From UM-FILTER-49-7 sp964599895 (lineage in GTDB: Bacteria > Acidobacteriota > Holophagae > Thermotomaculales > Thermotomaculaceae), in the NCBI GenBank assembly GCA_964599895.1, contig CAZRHT010000033.1:1-32010 (forward strand): a stretch of DNA of 32,010 nucleotides, written 5' to 3'. A program made the position numbers and the translations under genes. Positions within the stretch are counted from its first letter, which is position 1; every line of letters starts with the position of its first letter. Positions 14,318-22,483 of this stretch are shown piece by piece. The notes beneath the pieces are model-generated. The model saw only the letters and a program-made list of their open reading frames with translations. It was not told the DNA's origin and ran no database searches.

Positions 14318-15916
14318 TCAGTCAAGGTCAAAGGTCATGTCCTGCAACTTTTGGATCATTGGGAGTTCAGTCACATCACCGAGGCGCAGAAGGTTGTCAA
14401 TTTCCTTGTTGCTGATACCAAAATTTCTAAGATGGTTCTGGGCACCCCTGATGGAAGTTCCGCCACTTCTGCAAGCAAGGAGTCGTACTTCCCAGGCGGC
14501 AATAGCTTTGGATTTCAATTTCTTCTTTTCTTTTTCAGATTTTGCGCGGTTGTATTTCTTTTCGTAAAGGTAAGCCAGATTATTAGCTGTCTTTCGATTA
14601 TGGGGGTCCAGTTTCAGTGAAGCCAGGTAAGCCTGCTCCGCACGTTCAAAATTCTGATTGCATTGGTATGCAATACCCACATAGTTCAATATTTGTGAGT
14701 TGTCGGGTACAATGCTCTGGGCCATTTTCACATAGGCCAGCTGCTCCTGGTATTTTCGCTTTGAACGACTGCACTCCGACAAACCAAGGTAGGCGGAAGA
14801 TTCCTCCGGATCCAATTCAATCGCTATCTGAAACATTTCTTCAGCCTCATCCATCTTCTTCAGGTTTAAAAGAGCAAATCCAGTCTGTGTGATGGAAGGA
14901 ATATGATGAGGGTCACGCTTTAGTGTTTCCTGGTAAAAATGTACAGCTTTCTCCAGTCTGCCCCGACTTCGTTCTAATTCACCCAGGTTAAAGTATCCCA
15001 GCGCATAAGAGGGGTTGAAGACAATTGCTGTATTGAAATAATAGCCTGCATCGTCCAAATTTCCCTGCAAATAATGTGCGTACCCGATAAGATTCAGGGC
15101 TTCAGCGCGTATTTCCTTATCATCCTCAAAGAAAAACAGTTTTTTGATTTCTGCAATCGCGATGTCATAATCCCCTCTCCTCATGAAAAACTCAGCCATC
15201 AGAAAGTAGGCCCCCCAATCTCTGGGATTGATGGAACGCGCCCGTGCGAAACTCTGAATTCCCCCAAGGATATTGTTGTTATCCAAATGGTATTCACCGA
15301 GGAGATGCCAGGCAGCCACAAAGCAGGGTTCAATTTTCAGGGACTCCGAAATTTTGGCTACGCCTTTGCCTCCTTCGTCAAGATCAAGGTAGCATTTTCC
15401 AACCATGCGCATAGATCGACAATTCCGGGGGTTCAGTCTAACTGATTCCTCGAAACTCTGAAGTGCTTCTGTCGTCTTTCCCATAGCGTGATAGATGTAT
15501 CCCTTTACTTCCTGGCAGGCATCGTCTTCTCCATTTTCTTTAATGGCTTGCTCAACCAGGTTCAGTGCAAGGGCATCCTTTTCAAGAAAATAGTTTATCA
15601 GTGCCAGATTCCGGAGCAGACCGGTTTCTAAATTTCCAGCCCCATTGGCAGATTCAAATAACTCATCCAACTCTGCCTTGATACTTTCCAGTTCTCCATC
15701 ATTTTTGAACCCGGAAGCCAGAATCAATTCATACCAGCCTGTCCAGTTCAGTCTATCCTTTTCTAAGGAGCGTCGTGCGCTTTCAATGGCACGGTCATAG
15801 TATGAGCGGTAGTTGTATTCCCGGGCAAGTCGGGCAAGATTTTCGGGCGTGGGCTCATCTTCGATGACTTCCAGCAGCTTTTTAAATTGTTCCTGGCTGA
15901 AAAATACATCGCTCAT
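14318..15916 (-). CDS. Long tetratricopeptide-repeat (TPR) protein
   Basis: A 532-residue soluble protein built almost wholly of TPR helices. Repeats are clear around 100-460, for example GKTTEALQSFEESVRLNPRN, GNLDDAGYYFNTAIVFNPSY, GRLEKAVHFYQETLKRDPHH and MDEAEEMFQIAIELDPEE. No signal peptide or membrane segment is visible, so it is probably a cytoplasmic scaffold. The C-terminus (about 480-532) is lysine-rich and then ends with a short helical segment. The ATG at 15914-15916 has a GAGGGAA-type site upstream. It sits between hslV and plsY on the same strand (48 nt after hslV). TPR proteins bind partners; which ones is not shown by the sequence. Confidence 0.88.
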   Translation of the reverse strand: MSDVFFSQEQFKKLLEVIEDEPTPENLARLAREYNYRSYYDRAIESARRSLEKDRLNWTGWYELILASGFKNDGELESIKAELDELFESANGAGNLETGLLRNLALINYFLEKDALALNLVEQAIKENGEDDACQEVKGYIYHAMGKTTEALQSFEESVRLNPRNCRSMRMVGKCYLDLDEGGKGVAKISESLKIEPCFVAAWHLLGEYHLDNNNILGGIQSFARARSINPRDWGAYFLMAEFFMRRGDYDIAIAEIKKLFFFEDDKEIRAEALNLIGYAHYLQGNLDDAGYYFNTAIVFNPSYALGYFNLGELERSRGRLEKAVHFYQETLKRDPHHIPSITQTGFALLNLKKMDEAEEMFQIAIELDPEESSAYLGLSECSRSKRKYQEQLAYVKMAQSIVPDNSQILNYVGIAYQCNQNFERAEQAYLASLKLDPHNRKTANNLAYLYEKKYNRAKSEKEKKKLKSKAIAAWEVRLLACRSGGTSIRGAQNHLRNFGISNKEIDNLLRLGDVTELPMIQKLQDMTFDLD

Positions 15917-15964
15917 GCCTTCCCTCTTTACCTTTTGTTGACCTATTAAAATGATACAGCTTTT

Positions 15965-16492
15965 CTAAATTTTTTCCAATGTAAATTGATCGTTGGTGTA
16001 AATACAGATTCCAGAAGCAATTACCATTGCCTTTTCAGCCACTTCTGCGGGATTCAATTTCGTATTTTCCACCAGGGCTTTCGCTGCCGCAAAAGCATAC
16101 GGCCCTCCCGAGCCAATTGCCAGCACCGGCTCATCGGGTTCAATGACATCACCAGCACCTGAAACAAGGAAAACCCTGTCTTTATCCGCTGTAATCATCA
16201 TAGCTTCCAGACGCCTCAGATATTTGTCCGTTCGCCAGTCCTTTGCCATCTCCACAACAGCCCGTTCCAAATTTCCGGAGTATTGTTCCAATTTACCTTC
16301 CAGGCGGGTAAAGAGCGTAAACGCGTCAGCCGTCGAACCGGCAAAACCAACAATCACGCGATTATTGAAGATTCGCCTTATCTTGGAAGCCCGATGTTTC
16401 ATGACGGTGTTTCCCAGAGTTACCTGCCCATCACCAATCAGTATGATTTCTTTCCCACCTCTTACACACAAAATCGTTGTTCCTTTAAACAT
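15965..16492 (-). CDS. hslV: ATP-dependent protease peptidase subunit HslV (ClpQ)
   Basis: HslV is the proteasome-beta-like peptidase, forming a double hexamer with HslU. The 175-residue protein starts MFKGTTILCV. Removal of MFKG would expose Thr5 as the catalytic N-terminal Thr1, and in that numbering Asp17 (residue 21, in GDGQVTLGNTV) and Lys33 (residue 37, in SKIRR) are both present. Other hallmarks are GFAGSTADAFTLF, AKDWRTDKYLRRLEAMM and AIGSGGPYAFAAAKAL. Its ATG overlaps the Nudix stop by 1 nt, so it is translationally coupled. hslU lies about 4.7 kb away on the opposite strand, which is an uncommon arrangement. Confidence 0.96.
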   Translation of the reverse strand: MFKGTTILCVRGGKEIILIGDGQVTLGNTVMKHRASKIRRIFNNRVIVGFAGSTADAFTLFTRLEGKLEQYSGNLERAVVEMAKDWRTDKYLRRLEAMMITADKDRVFLVSGAGDVIEPDEPVLAIGSGGPYAFAAAKALVENTKLNPAEVAEKAMVIASGICIYTNDQFTLEKI

Positions 16493-16956
16493 CAGTCCTC
16501 CTGTTTATATCGAAACAGAAAAAAAGCCAGTTCTTTAACATTCCTGGGCATTTCCATATCTTTCAACTCATTCACTGAAACCCATTTTACCTGCTCTTTG
16601 AAGGTATCCGGGATCCGATCCGAGCCACCGGTAACTTCACCCATCAATATAAAGTCAACGTGTTTATGATGCCGATCAATATACTCCATCTGTACACGGA
16701 TCGGCTCCGGCATTCGAATAGTGCGACTGTCCAGCACGATAGGAGATCCGGGTCTGAAATCCATAACTTCAATCTCAAGACCGGTTTCTTCTCGAACCTC
16801 GCGCACGGCCGCTTCCAGAGGATTCTCTCCCAACTCAACATGACCACCCGGTGGAAGGAATTGCCCTGCAAAAGGGGGCTTGTCCCGCCTGATAAAGAGC
16901 AGGGACGTATAGTCCGAATTGAACACAAACACATTGACTGCATATTCGTATCGCAT
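16492..16956 (-). CDS. Nudix hydrolase
   Basis: A 154-residue Nudix enzyme. The Nudix box GX5EX7REUXEEXGU is perfect at 38-60 (GHVELGENPLEAAVREVREE, then TGL), giving the metal-binding glutamates Glu53, Glu56 and Glu57. The N-terminal strand YEYAVNVFVFNSDYTSLLFIRR and the PPFAGQFLPPGG entry are typical. Nudix enzymes cleave nucleoside diphosphates linked to another group; the substrate (for example an oxidised NTP or an alcohol-pyrophosphate) cannot be told. The start codon touches the proS stop at 16956 and the end touches hslV, so it is coupled on both sides. Confidence 0.92.
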   Translation of the reverse strand: MRYEYAVNVFVFNSDYTSLLFIRRDKPPFAGQFLPPGGHVELGENPLEAAVREVREETGLEIEVMDFRPGSPIVLDSRTIRMPEPIRVQMEYIDRHHKHVDFILMGEVTGGSDRIPDTFKEQVKWVSVNELKDMEMPRNVKELAFFLFRYKQED

Positions 16957-18689
16957 TACCTACGTTGCTCTTCCTGTTCCTTCAAGCTTTTCAGCAACGC
17001 CTCAATTTTGGCTGGTACATCTATAGGCGATTCCTTCACGCGCTCCCCTGTCCGGCGCACCTTTACTTCCGCGAGGCCTTCATTCAAGCCTCTCTTCCCA
17101 ACTATAACCTGAATTGGTAATCCAATCAGATCTGCGTCCTTGAATTTGAAGCCCGCGCGCACATCCCGTTCATCATACAGGACTTCCAGGCCTTTACTCC
17201 TCAAATCATCATAGAGCCTCTCTGCTGCTTGGTTCACTGAGTCATCCTGAATGTCCAAGTTCAAGAGCATTACATCAAAGGGAGCAATGTTCACTGGCCA
17301 CACAATTCCATTTTCATCATTGTTCTGTTCAATCGCTGCCGCCGCGGTACGTCCGACTCCGATACCATAACAACCCATAACAGCAAGCTTTTCCTTCCCA
17401 TTTTCGTCCAGGAAAGAGCAATTCATGGACTTAGAATATTTTTCTCCAAGTCTGAAAACCTGGCCGACTTCAATTCCCTTGAATTGTTCATACTCTCCCT
17501 CTTCGCACCGGGGACATCTCTCTCCCTTTTCTGCCAACCTGAAATCACCGTATTCGCCAACAACAAAATCCCTTCCCGGATTTACGTTCACCCAGTGCAT
17601 ATCTTTTTCATTTGCACCTGTCACTGCATTTTCCATTTCCTTTATAGCCGCATCTGCAAGTATTCGAATATTGAGCCCGACCGGTCCCGAGTAGCCCGAC
17701 GGACCGCCCGTGGAAGCCTGGATCAGATCTTCATCCGCCAGCTCCATTGCATTCAGTCCCAGAAAATTCCTCACTTTGACTTCATTCACTTCGTGATCTC
17801 CCCGAACCAGAACGGCAACCGAAGTCCCGTCCTGTGTGCTGAAAATCATCGTCTTGATTAGTTTTTCAGGTTTCACTGAGAGAAATTCTGCTACTTCTTC
17901 CACACTCTTTTTTCCTGGTGTTTCCTTTTTTTCCATTTTCTCCAGGGTTCCATGTTCAATGGGATCCGGCTGACGACATTCGGCCTTTTCGATATTGGCT
18001 GTGTATTCACAATGACTGCAACTCAACACAGTGTCTTCTCCGGTATCTGCCAGAACGTGAAATTCATGGGTAAAACTTCCGCCAATGGCTCCTGAGTCCG
18101 CTTCCACCGCACGGAACTTCAAACCGCAACGATGAAAGATTCTTGCATAGGCATGGTACATAGACCAATAAGATTTTTCACTGGCATTGTCATCCACGTC
18201 GAATGAATAGGCATCTTTCATAATAAATTCGCGCCCTCTCATCAGCCCGTACCGGGGTCGGATTTCATCCCTGAATTTTGTCTGAATCTGGTATAGATTC
18301 AACGGCAATTGCCGGTAAGATTTCAACTCCCGACGGACCACATCCGTTATAATTTCTTCATGTGTGGGTCCCATACAGAAATCAGCGCCTTTGCGATCCT
18401 TGAACCGCAGCAATTCCTTTCCATAGAAATCCCAGCGCATACTTTCTTTCCAGAGTTCAGCCGGCTGCACTGCGGGCATCAGTAACTCGATACAATTCTC
18501 CCGATTCAGTTCTTCACGGATGATGGCCTCAATTTTACGAATAACTCTGTAGCCAATTGGCATATAGGTATAAATTCCGGCTGCAATCTTTTTAATCATA
18601 CATGAACGTAACATCAACTGGTGACTTAATGTTTCTGCTTCTCTTGGAACTTCTTTCAATGTGTTCAACAAATACCTGGACATTCTCAT
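16956..18689 (-). CDS. proS: Prolyl-tRNA synthetase, bacterial type with editing insertion
   Basis: Charges tRNA(Pro) with proline in the cytoplasm. I start it at the ATG at 18689 (MRMSRYLLNTLKEVPREAE), which has GAGGAA about 7 nt upstream; a longer frame reaching 18800 overlaps the DnaC-like gene and adds non-family sequence. The 577-residue protein begins with the ProRS SRYLLNTLKEVP segment and MIKKIAAGIYTYMPIG. Class II motif 2 lies around FRDEIRPRYGLMRGREFIMKDAYSF, and ACYGIGVGRT-like motif 3 is seen as CYGIGVGRTAAAAIEQ. Between motifs 2 and 3 there is an inserted YbaK-like editing domain (about residues 230-400, with VRGDHEVNEVKVRN). The C-terminus is an anticodon-binding domain (VIVGKRGLNEGLAEVK). 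It lies 10 nt after the DnaC-like gene. Confidence 0.96.
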   Translation of the reverse strand: MRMSRYLLNTLKEVPREAETLSHQLMLRSCMIKKIAAGIYTYMPIGYRVIRKIEAIIREELNRENCIELLMPAVQPAELWKESMRWDFYGKELLRFKDRKGADFCMGPTHEEIITDVVRRELKSYRQLPLNLYQIQTKFRDEIRPRYGLMRGREFIMKDAYSFDVDDNASEKSYWSMYHAYARIFHRCGLKFRAVEADSGAIGGSFTHEFHVLADTGEDTVLSCSHCEYTANIEKAECRQPDPIEHGTLEKMEKKETPGKKSVEEVAEFLSVKPEKLIKTMIFSTQDGTSVAVLVRGDHEVNEVKVRNFLGLNAMELADEDLIQASTGGPSGYSGPVGLNIRILADAAIKEMENAVTGANEKDMHWVNVNPGRDFVVGEYGDFRLAEKGERCPRCEEGEYEQFKGIEVGQVFRLGEKYSKSMNCSFLDENGKEKLAVMGCYGIGVGRTAAAAIEQNNDENGIVWPVNIAPFDVMLLNLDIQDDSVNQAAERLYDDLRSKGLEVLYDERDVRAGFKFKDADLIGLPIQVIVGKRGLNEGLAEVKVRRTGERVKESPIDVPAKIEALLKSLKEQEEQRR

Positions 18690-18699
18690 TCTGACTTCC

Positions 18700-19416
18700 T
18701 CACTGACCAATGTTAATTTTTCTATAATCCTCAGCCTCAATTCGTACTTCTCGGCACATCTCAAACAGCCTGGACCGCATTCGAGCACCCACCCGTTCAC
18801 TTAGGGATTCCTCTTCCATCCTTCCCCCACCATCCAGATAATTTGTCGTGATAATCACCGGAAGAAGACGGTTATACCGATAATTCAGGATGTAGGAAAA
18901 CTGACTGTCTGCCCACTCCGTTGGACGTTCCGCACCCAGATCATCAATGATCAGAAGGCTTGCGTTAAGAACTGGTGCCAAAATTCCAAACTCGTTAACC
19001 TTCGAATCAGAACTGTAACTGGAACGAATATCCTGGAGAAGCTCCCGGAAATCCCGAAACAGTATGCCATGCTCATTCCGGTTTATCAAGGTATTCAGAG
19101 CGGCCGCAGCAAGATGTGTTTTCCCGGTGCCTGCGGGTCCGGATATCAGCAGGCCCGTATTCAGCGCTGGAAACTTTCCCGCAAAATCCCGAACTACTGT
19201 TCGGGCTGCCATCAAAGTGGGATTTTTCTTTCCACCGCCGGGGTTAACCTGAAAGTTCTCGAACGTGCACAGATAGTACCGATCCGGAAGGCCACTTTCG
19301 GCACGGTTTTCACGCAGGGAAACCGTGCAACTGCACGGCCGCACAAAGGAGTAATCTCCCTGCACCACTACCTGCCAGCCACTTCCACCGCATTCTGAAC
19401 ACTTTGCGTCACTCAT
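18700..19416 (-). CDS. DnaC/IstB-like AAA+ ATPase with N-terminal zinc-finger-like motif
   Basis: A 238-residue protein of the DnaC/DnaI/IstB group. The N-terminus has CSECGGSGW and a second pair in RPCSCT (Cys6, Cys9, Cys28, Cys30), consistent with a bound metal. Walker A is GPAGTGKT (93-100), Walker B is LLIIDDLGAE (154-163), and the ITTNYL sensor-1 and ARMRSRLFEMC arginine region follow. This matches replicative helicase loaders (DnaC/DnaI type) better than transposon IstB, since no transposase or inverted repeats are nearby. The first 8 nt overlap the upstream coiled-coil gene, and no strong ribosome binding site is visible, suggesting coupling. Assignment as the chromosome's helicase loader is inference. 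Confidence 0.85.
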   Translation of the reverse strand: MSDAKCSECGGSGWQVVVQGDYSFVRPCSCTVSLRENRAESGLPDRYYLCTFENFQVNPGGGKKNPTLMAARTVVRDFAGKFPALNTGLLISGPAGTGKTHLAAAALNTLINRNEHGILFRDFRELLQDIRSSYSSDSKVNEFGILAPVLNASLLIIDDLGAERPTEWADSQFSYILNYRYNRLLPVIITTNYLDGGGRMEEESLSERVGARMRSRLFEMCREVRIEAEDYRKINIGQ

Positions 19417-20389
19417 CAGACTCAGTTAGTGGCATTTCCTCTTGGTTGGTATTCTCAGTGGATTGAACCCCGTTCCAACCGGATGCGATTTTGTCAAGCG
19501 TGCTCACAACCATTGTCAGAAAAGAAAGAAGCTCACCTGCCATATTGGGGACTTCTTCAAGCAATCCAAGATTGTCTTTGAGTTTGTCCAACTCAATGGG
19601 ATCACCAAGGACCATGGTTTCTGCCTGTTCCACCTCATCTCGGAAACCACCCATTTCCACAATTACTGAATCGAGCTGTTTCAATCCCTCTTCACCGTCC
19701 AGTTCCCGCATTAAGACAGCGAATTCCAACGCTGCAGACGCCAGTTTTTCATTGGGTGCGTCCGAATCAAGCATTCGGGTCAAGGAGGCCACCATTTCCA
19801 TCCTGCTCTTCTGAGCTTCCCTCACCCGTCCCAACGCATGCAGTACTTCGCCTGATCTCTCAAGCAACCAACCCCGGCTGCTGGTTGCGTAGCTGCTGAG
19901 AATTTCCTGTTGAGAAATCAATTGCCTGACACAGTCGGCCAAAGCATAAATTCTTTCACGCAATTCTCCGATAAGTTCCATCGGTTTGACTTTGTCGAGG
20001 TTTTCCAGATAGTCTGACTGAGAAAGGCTTTCCTGTACTTGCAAACCCTCTTTTTTTACCAAGTCCAACTCATAGCGGATTAGTTCCAGATCGCCCTGCA
20101 CCTTTCCGAACTGCAGTATCAATTCATGAAAATTCAGTTCTCCCAACAGACGGTTCAGTTCTTCCAGTTGGGTCACTGTCTGGACCATATCAACTTTCAG
20201 TTCATCCTTCTCGTTCTCTGCTTCTACTTCAGCAATATCGGAAGATACAATCCGGGTCTTTCCGGAAAGATCCGCTTCCAGGATGAACTCATCACTGATT
20301 TCATCCGATCCATGGCTGAACTCTGTTTTTCCATTTACCAAACCATCACCCCCAGGGGCAACGTCGTGGGCGTTTTCATCGTGATTCAT
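19409..20389 (-). CDS. Unrecognised acidic coiled-coil protein
   Basis: I do not recognise this 326-residue protein. Its first 60 residues are acidic and probably disordered (DENAHDVAPGGDG, SDEISDEFILEADLSG). About 65-125 and 130-200 are heptad-like helices (TQLEELNRLLGELNFHELIL, IRYELDLVKKEGLQVQESL), and the C-terminal half is again helical, with an acidic tail ending TEENTNQ-like and PLTESDE. It has no cysteine cluster, signal peptide or membrane segment. The ATG has GGAGGGG at 4 nt. It lies between a 7-TM gene and a DnaC-like ATPase and overlaps the latter by 8 nt. It might be a scaffold linked to either neighbour, but that is only suggested by position. Confidence 0.75.
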   Translation of the reverse strand: MNHDENAHDVAPGGDGLVNGKTEFSHGSDEISDEFILEADLSGKTRIVSSDIAEVEAENEKDELKVDMVQTVTQLEELNRLLGELNFHELILQFGKVQGDLELIRYELDLVKKEGLQVQESLSQSDYLENLDKVKPMELIGELRERIYALADCVRQLISQQEILSSYATSSRGWLLERSGEVLHALGRVREAQKSRMEMVASLTRMLDSDAPNEKLASAALEFAVLMRELDGEEGLKQLDSVIVEMGGFRDEVEQAETMVLGDPIELDKLKDNLGLLEEVPNMAGELLSFLTMVVSTLDKIASGWNGVQSTENTNQEEMPLTESDE

Positions 20390-20447
20390 GTCCCCTCCAC
20401 AACAGTGCGCCCCGCAACAGTAATGCGTCGGGGGGAGACTGTTGTTT

Positions 20448-21179
20448 TTATGCGCCCTTCCGGATCCAACTCTCGATTCCCCGAGTAGGGAAATAGCTCA
20501 AATAGCCAAAGATACAGAAGATCATTATCCCAACCCTTACCGCAAATCCGACGAACGGCGAAGTTCCCAGAAGATCCGCCATCATCAGAAAAGTTGCGCC
20601 GGTAATCGATATCGAAGAAAGGAACACCTTGTACCGGGTAGCACGGCTCTTCCCTCGACCCGCCATAAAATTCAAAGACAAAATAGCAACTACCGTGGGG
20701 AAGTACAACACATATTTGGCAAAATTCGCCACCTTCTCGCTGGCCATTTGCCACTCAGAAAGCCAGTAACTGACTTCAATGCGTTGTGCTCCTGCCCTGA
20801 CGTCAAAAATCCACCATACAATGCAAACCACAAAGAAGAACAGAATAAGAATATTTACAACATTCTTATTCTTTATATAAAAGTACAAAACGAAAAACAT
20901 AATGGCAGGTGCCACCATAACTCCGAAGAAATTATCAACGTAAAATAAAAGCTGATCAAGACGATATGCCTCAAAATAAGCGGCCAGGGTGCGAGCGGCA
21001 ACGGAGCCATATACACCGCCAAACATGAACCAGATCATCGCAAAGGATATTCCTGGGGTACGAGCCCTACCCTTCGCTTTCTCGCGAATAACCTTTACGC
21101 CCACGACACAACTGATGAAAAAGACGAAGAAGCTGATAAGTGCGTTAATTAATAGTCCATTGCCCGGATTCATTTCCAT
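20448..21179 (-). CDS. Uncharacterised 7-transmembrane protein
   Basis: A 243-residue integral membrane protein with about seven hydrophobic helices, near 10-31, 45-70, 76-101, 107-127, 146-170, 186-206 and 211-231 (for example ALISFFVFFISCVVGVKVI and FFFVVCIVWWIFDV). No signature motif is recognised: there is no Schiff-base lysine pattern, kinase, GGDEF or transporter motif visible. The ATG at 21179 has AGGAGG 5 nt upstream. It is flanked by the DUF4388 gene upstream (22-nt gap) and the coiled-coil gene downstream, so the three form a compact set. A role in envelope sensing is imaginable but unsupported. Confidence 0.8.
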   Translation of the reverse strand: MEMNPGNGLLINALISFFVFFISCVVGVKVIREKAKGRARTPGISFAMIWFMFGGVYGSVAARTLAAYFEAYRLDQLLFYVDNFFGVMVAPAIMFFVLYFYIKNKNVVNILILFFFVVCIVWWIFDVRAGAQRIEVSYWLSEWQMASEKVANFAKYVLYFPTVVAILSLNFMAGRGKSRATRYKVFLSSISITGATFLMMADLLGTSPFVGFAVRVGIMIFCIFGYLSYFPTRGIESWIRKGA

Positions 21180-21201
21180 AACTTCCTCCTACGCTCAAGA
21201 T

Positions 21202-22065
21202 TTATTCGAAAAAATCGTCCAGAAGGCCTTCATCTTTTACTTTTTCAGGTGTCCCGGAAATGGGCTTGCAAATTAACTGGTCTCCCTTTTTCACCCGGAG
21301 CTTCTGAGCAGCCGCCTCCGTAAATAGAATCCGGTCACCCAGTTCTTTTTTGCTCCCCAGGGACAACACTCCTATCCTGCCTTGTTGCGTCCGAACCTGA
21401 ACATATTTCAGCTTCTTCTCGGCAATTAATTCTGCCTTCCACTCCTCGTAAAGGGTACGATCCACGTAGGCCACATCATCCGTCTTCAAAAAACCGGTCA
21501 ATTGATCATACCGAAGCAGGTGGATAATGTTCAGGGGTTGTACAAAGCGCTTGTCAATCAAATCGGTAAGAATTGTCAGTACTTTGAATTCTGAAAAACC
21601 ACTGGCATCGACCAGATCATCCACATCCCGGGTTCCGTCCAAGAGAGTAAGCAGACGGGCGGTATACTCATCGAATGAGTCTTCCATTGTCTCCATTCTT
21701 GTATCAATGGTCGCCGAAAAAATCATATAGTTCTTGGGAACCGCTCTTCTGAGATTCTTAATTGTGTCTTTCTGTCTTGCAGATTCCAGAACCAGATCGT
21801 GAAGCGTTTGTTTGATTAGTATCTTCTTGTGGGGAGGTGTGGCAATAAATTCAAAATCCCCTTCACCTTGCTGGAAAATTTCAAATGCCGCAATCTCACC
21901 GGTATTTTCATTTGATTCCGCATTCACGACCTCACCTTCATTGAAAAAAAGCATTGCGGAAAAACTACCCTTCTTTACCTTCAACATTCCTGTTTTCCTG
22001 TTCAGATGCAGAAGATTCGCTATATCGCTCATACCGATGTTTCCCAATTGTCCCTTAAGTGCCAT
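21202..22065 (-). CDS. DUF4388 (PatA-N-like) domain protein
   Basis: A 287-residue cytoplasmic protein whose first 95 or so residues form a DUF4388 domain: MALKGQLGNIGMSDIANLLHLNRKTGMLKV, then FFNEGEVVNAESNENTGEIAAFEIF and GEGDFEF, as in PatA-type regulators. About 100-185 form a helical stretch with a winged-helix-like segment (LLTLLDGTRDVDDLVDASGFSEFKVLTILTDLIDKRFV). The C-terminus (200-287) has no recognised domain. DUF4388 proteins occur with two-component and gliding/pili regulators in several phyla; the function here is unknown. A promoter (TTGAGT-17-TAAAAT) lies about 32-60 nt before the ATG. It is first in a long minus-strand gene series. Confidence 0.8.
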   Translation of the reverse strand: MALKGQLGNIGMSDIANLLHLNRKTGMLKVKKGSFSAMLFFNEGEVVNAESNENTGEIAAFEIFQQGEGDFEFIATPPHKKILIKQTLHDLVLESARQKDTIKNLRRAVPKNYMIFSATIDTRMETMEDSFDEYTARLLTLLDGTRDVDDLVDASGFSEFKVLTILTDLIDKRFVQPLNIIHLLRYDQLTGFLKTDDVAYVDRTLYEEWKAELIAEKKLKYVQVRTQQGRIGVLSLGSKKELGDRILFTEAAAQKLRVKKGDQLICKPISGTPEKVKDEGLLDDFFE

Positions 22066-22096
22066 TTCCTCTCACTCCATACTAAATGCTGCCTGC

Positions 22097-22125
22097 ATTT
22101 TAACACAAGTGGAAAATCAACTCAA
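22097..22125 (-). promoter_or_regulatory. Promoter for the DUF4388-to-plsY gene series
   Basis: On the minus strand TTGAGT (22120-22125), 17 nt and TAAAAT (22097-22102). The expected start is near 22090, giving a leader of about 25 nt. Confidence 0.5.
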
Positions 22126-22205
22126 AACAAAACATGCATCACATTTCCACAATGCATTTTCTCCCCCATATTTTCGCATTTGTGTCAGATCTTCTCAAAA
22201 TTAAC

Positions 22206-22233
22206 TTTACAATGGTCGCATTTTCTTTATACT
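22206..22233 (+). promoter_or_regulatory. Promoter of tRNA-Leu
   Basis: TTTACA (22206-22211), a 16-nt spacer and TATACT (22228-22233). The predicted start near 22240 is about 6 nt before the mature tRNA 5' end. Confidence 0.55.
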
Positions 22234-22245
22234 GTTCAAGGGATT

Positions 22246-22333
22246 GCCGGTGTGGCGGAATTGGCAGACGCGCTGGACTCAAAATCCTGTGGGCTTTACG
22301 CCCGTCTCGGTTCGACCCCGAGCACCGGCACCA
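22246..22333 (+). tRNA. tRNA-Leu (anticodon CAA)
   Basis: An 88-nt class II tRNA with the CCA end encoded. The acceptor stem GCCGGTG/CACCGGC is perfect, the T arm is CTCGG-TTCGACC-CCGAG, and the anticodon loop CTCAAAA carries CAA, reading UUG codons. The long variable arm (GGGC, TTTAC loop, GCCC) marks it as Leu rather than a short-arm tRNA. The anticodon stem has one T-T mismatch. Its promoter is just upstream, and a second promoter follows 8 nt after the tRNA. Confidence 0.95.
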
Positions 22334-22340
22334 GTTTTTC

Positions 22341-22368
22341 TTGACCTCAGCATTTTCCAGCCTATATT
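22341..22368 (+). promoter_or_regulatory. Promoter of tmRNA
   Basis: TTGACC (22341-22346), 16 nt and TATATT (22363-22368). The start near 22375 would give a precursor with a leader of about 110 nt before the mature tmRNA at 22484. An imperfect inverted repeat in this leader is listed separately. Confidence 0.55.
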
Positions 22369-22437
22369 GAAAAGTGCGAACAGGCGCCCTGGAATAGAAT
22401 TTCCGGATGGGTTTCCAGTCTTTGAAAATACCACATG

Positions 22438-22471
22438 GTGGGAAATGTACTGAATAATGGCGCATTCCCAC
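22438..22471 (+). repeat. Imperfect inverted repeat in the tmRNA leader
   Basis: GTGGGAAATG (22438-22447) and CATTCCCAC (22463-22471) are complementary apart from one extra A, with a 15-nt loop. No T-run follows, so it is not a terminator. It may fold in the precursor 12 nt before the mature 5' end. Confidence 0.4.
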
Positions 22472-22483
22472 AGGTAAAGTTAT

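Noticed and set aside
18700..19416. IstB transposition helper (part of an insertion sequence)
   Set aside because: No transposase, terminal inverted repeats or target duplication nearby; the N-terminal cysteine motif and its place in a long operon fit a helicase-loader type better.
22407..22457. Tiny frame (16 codons) in the tmRNA leader
   Set aside because: No ribosome binding site, and the region is better explained as RNA precursor.
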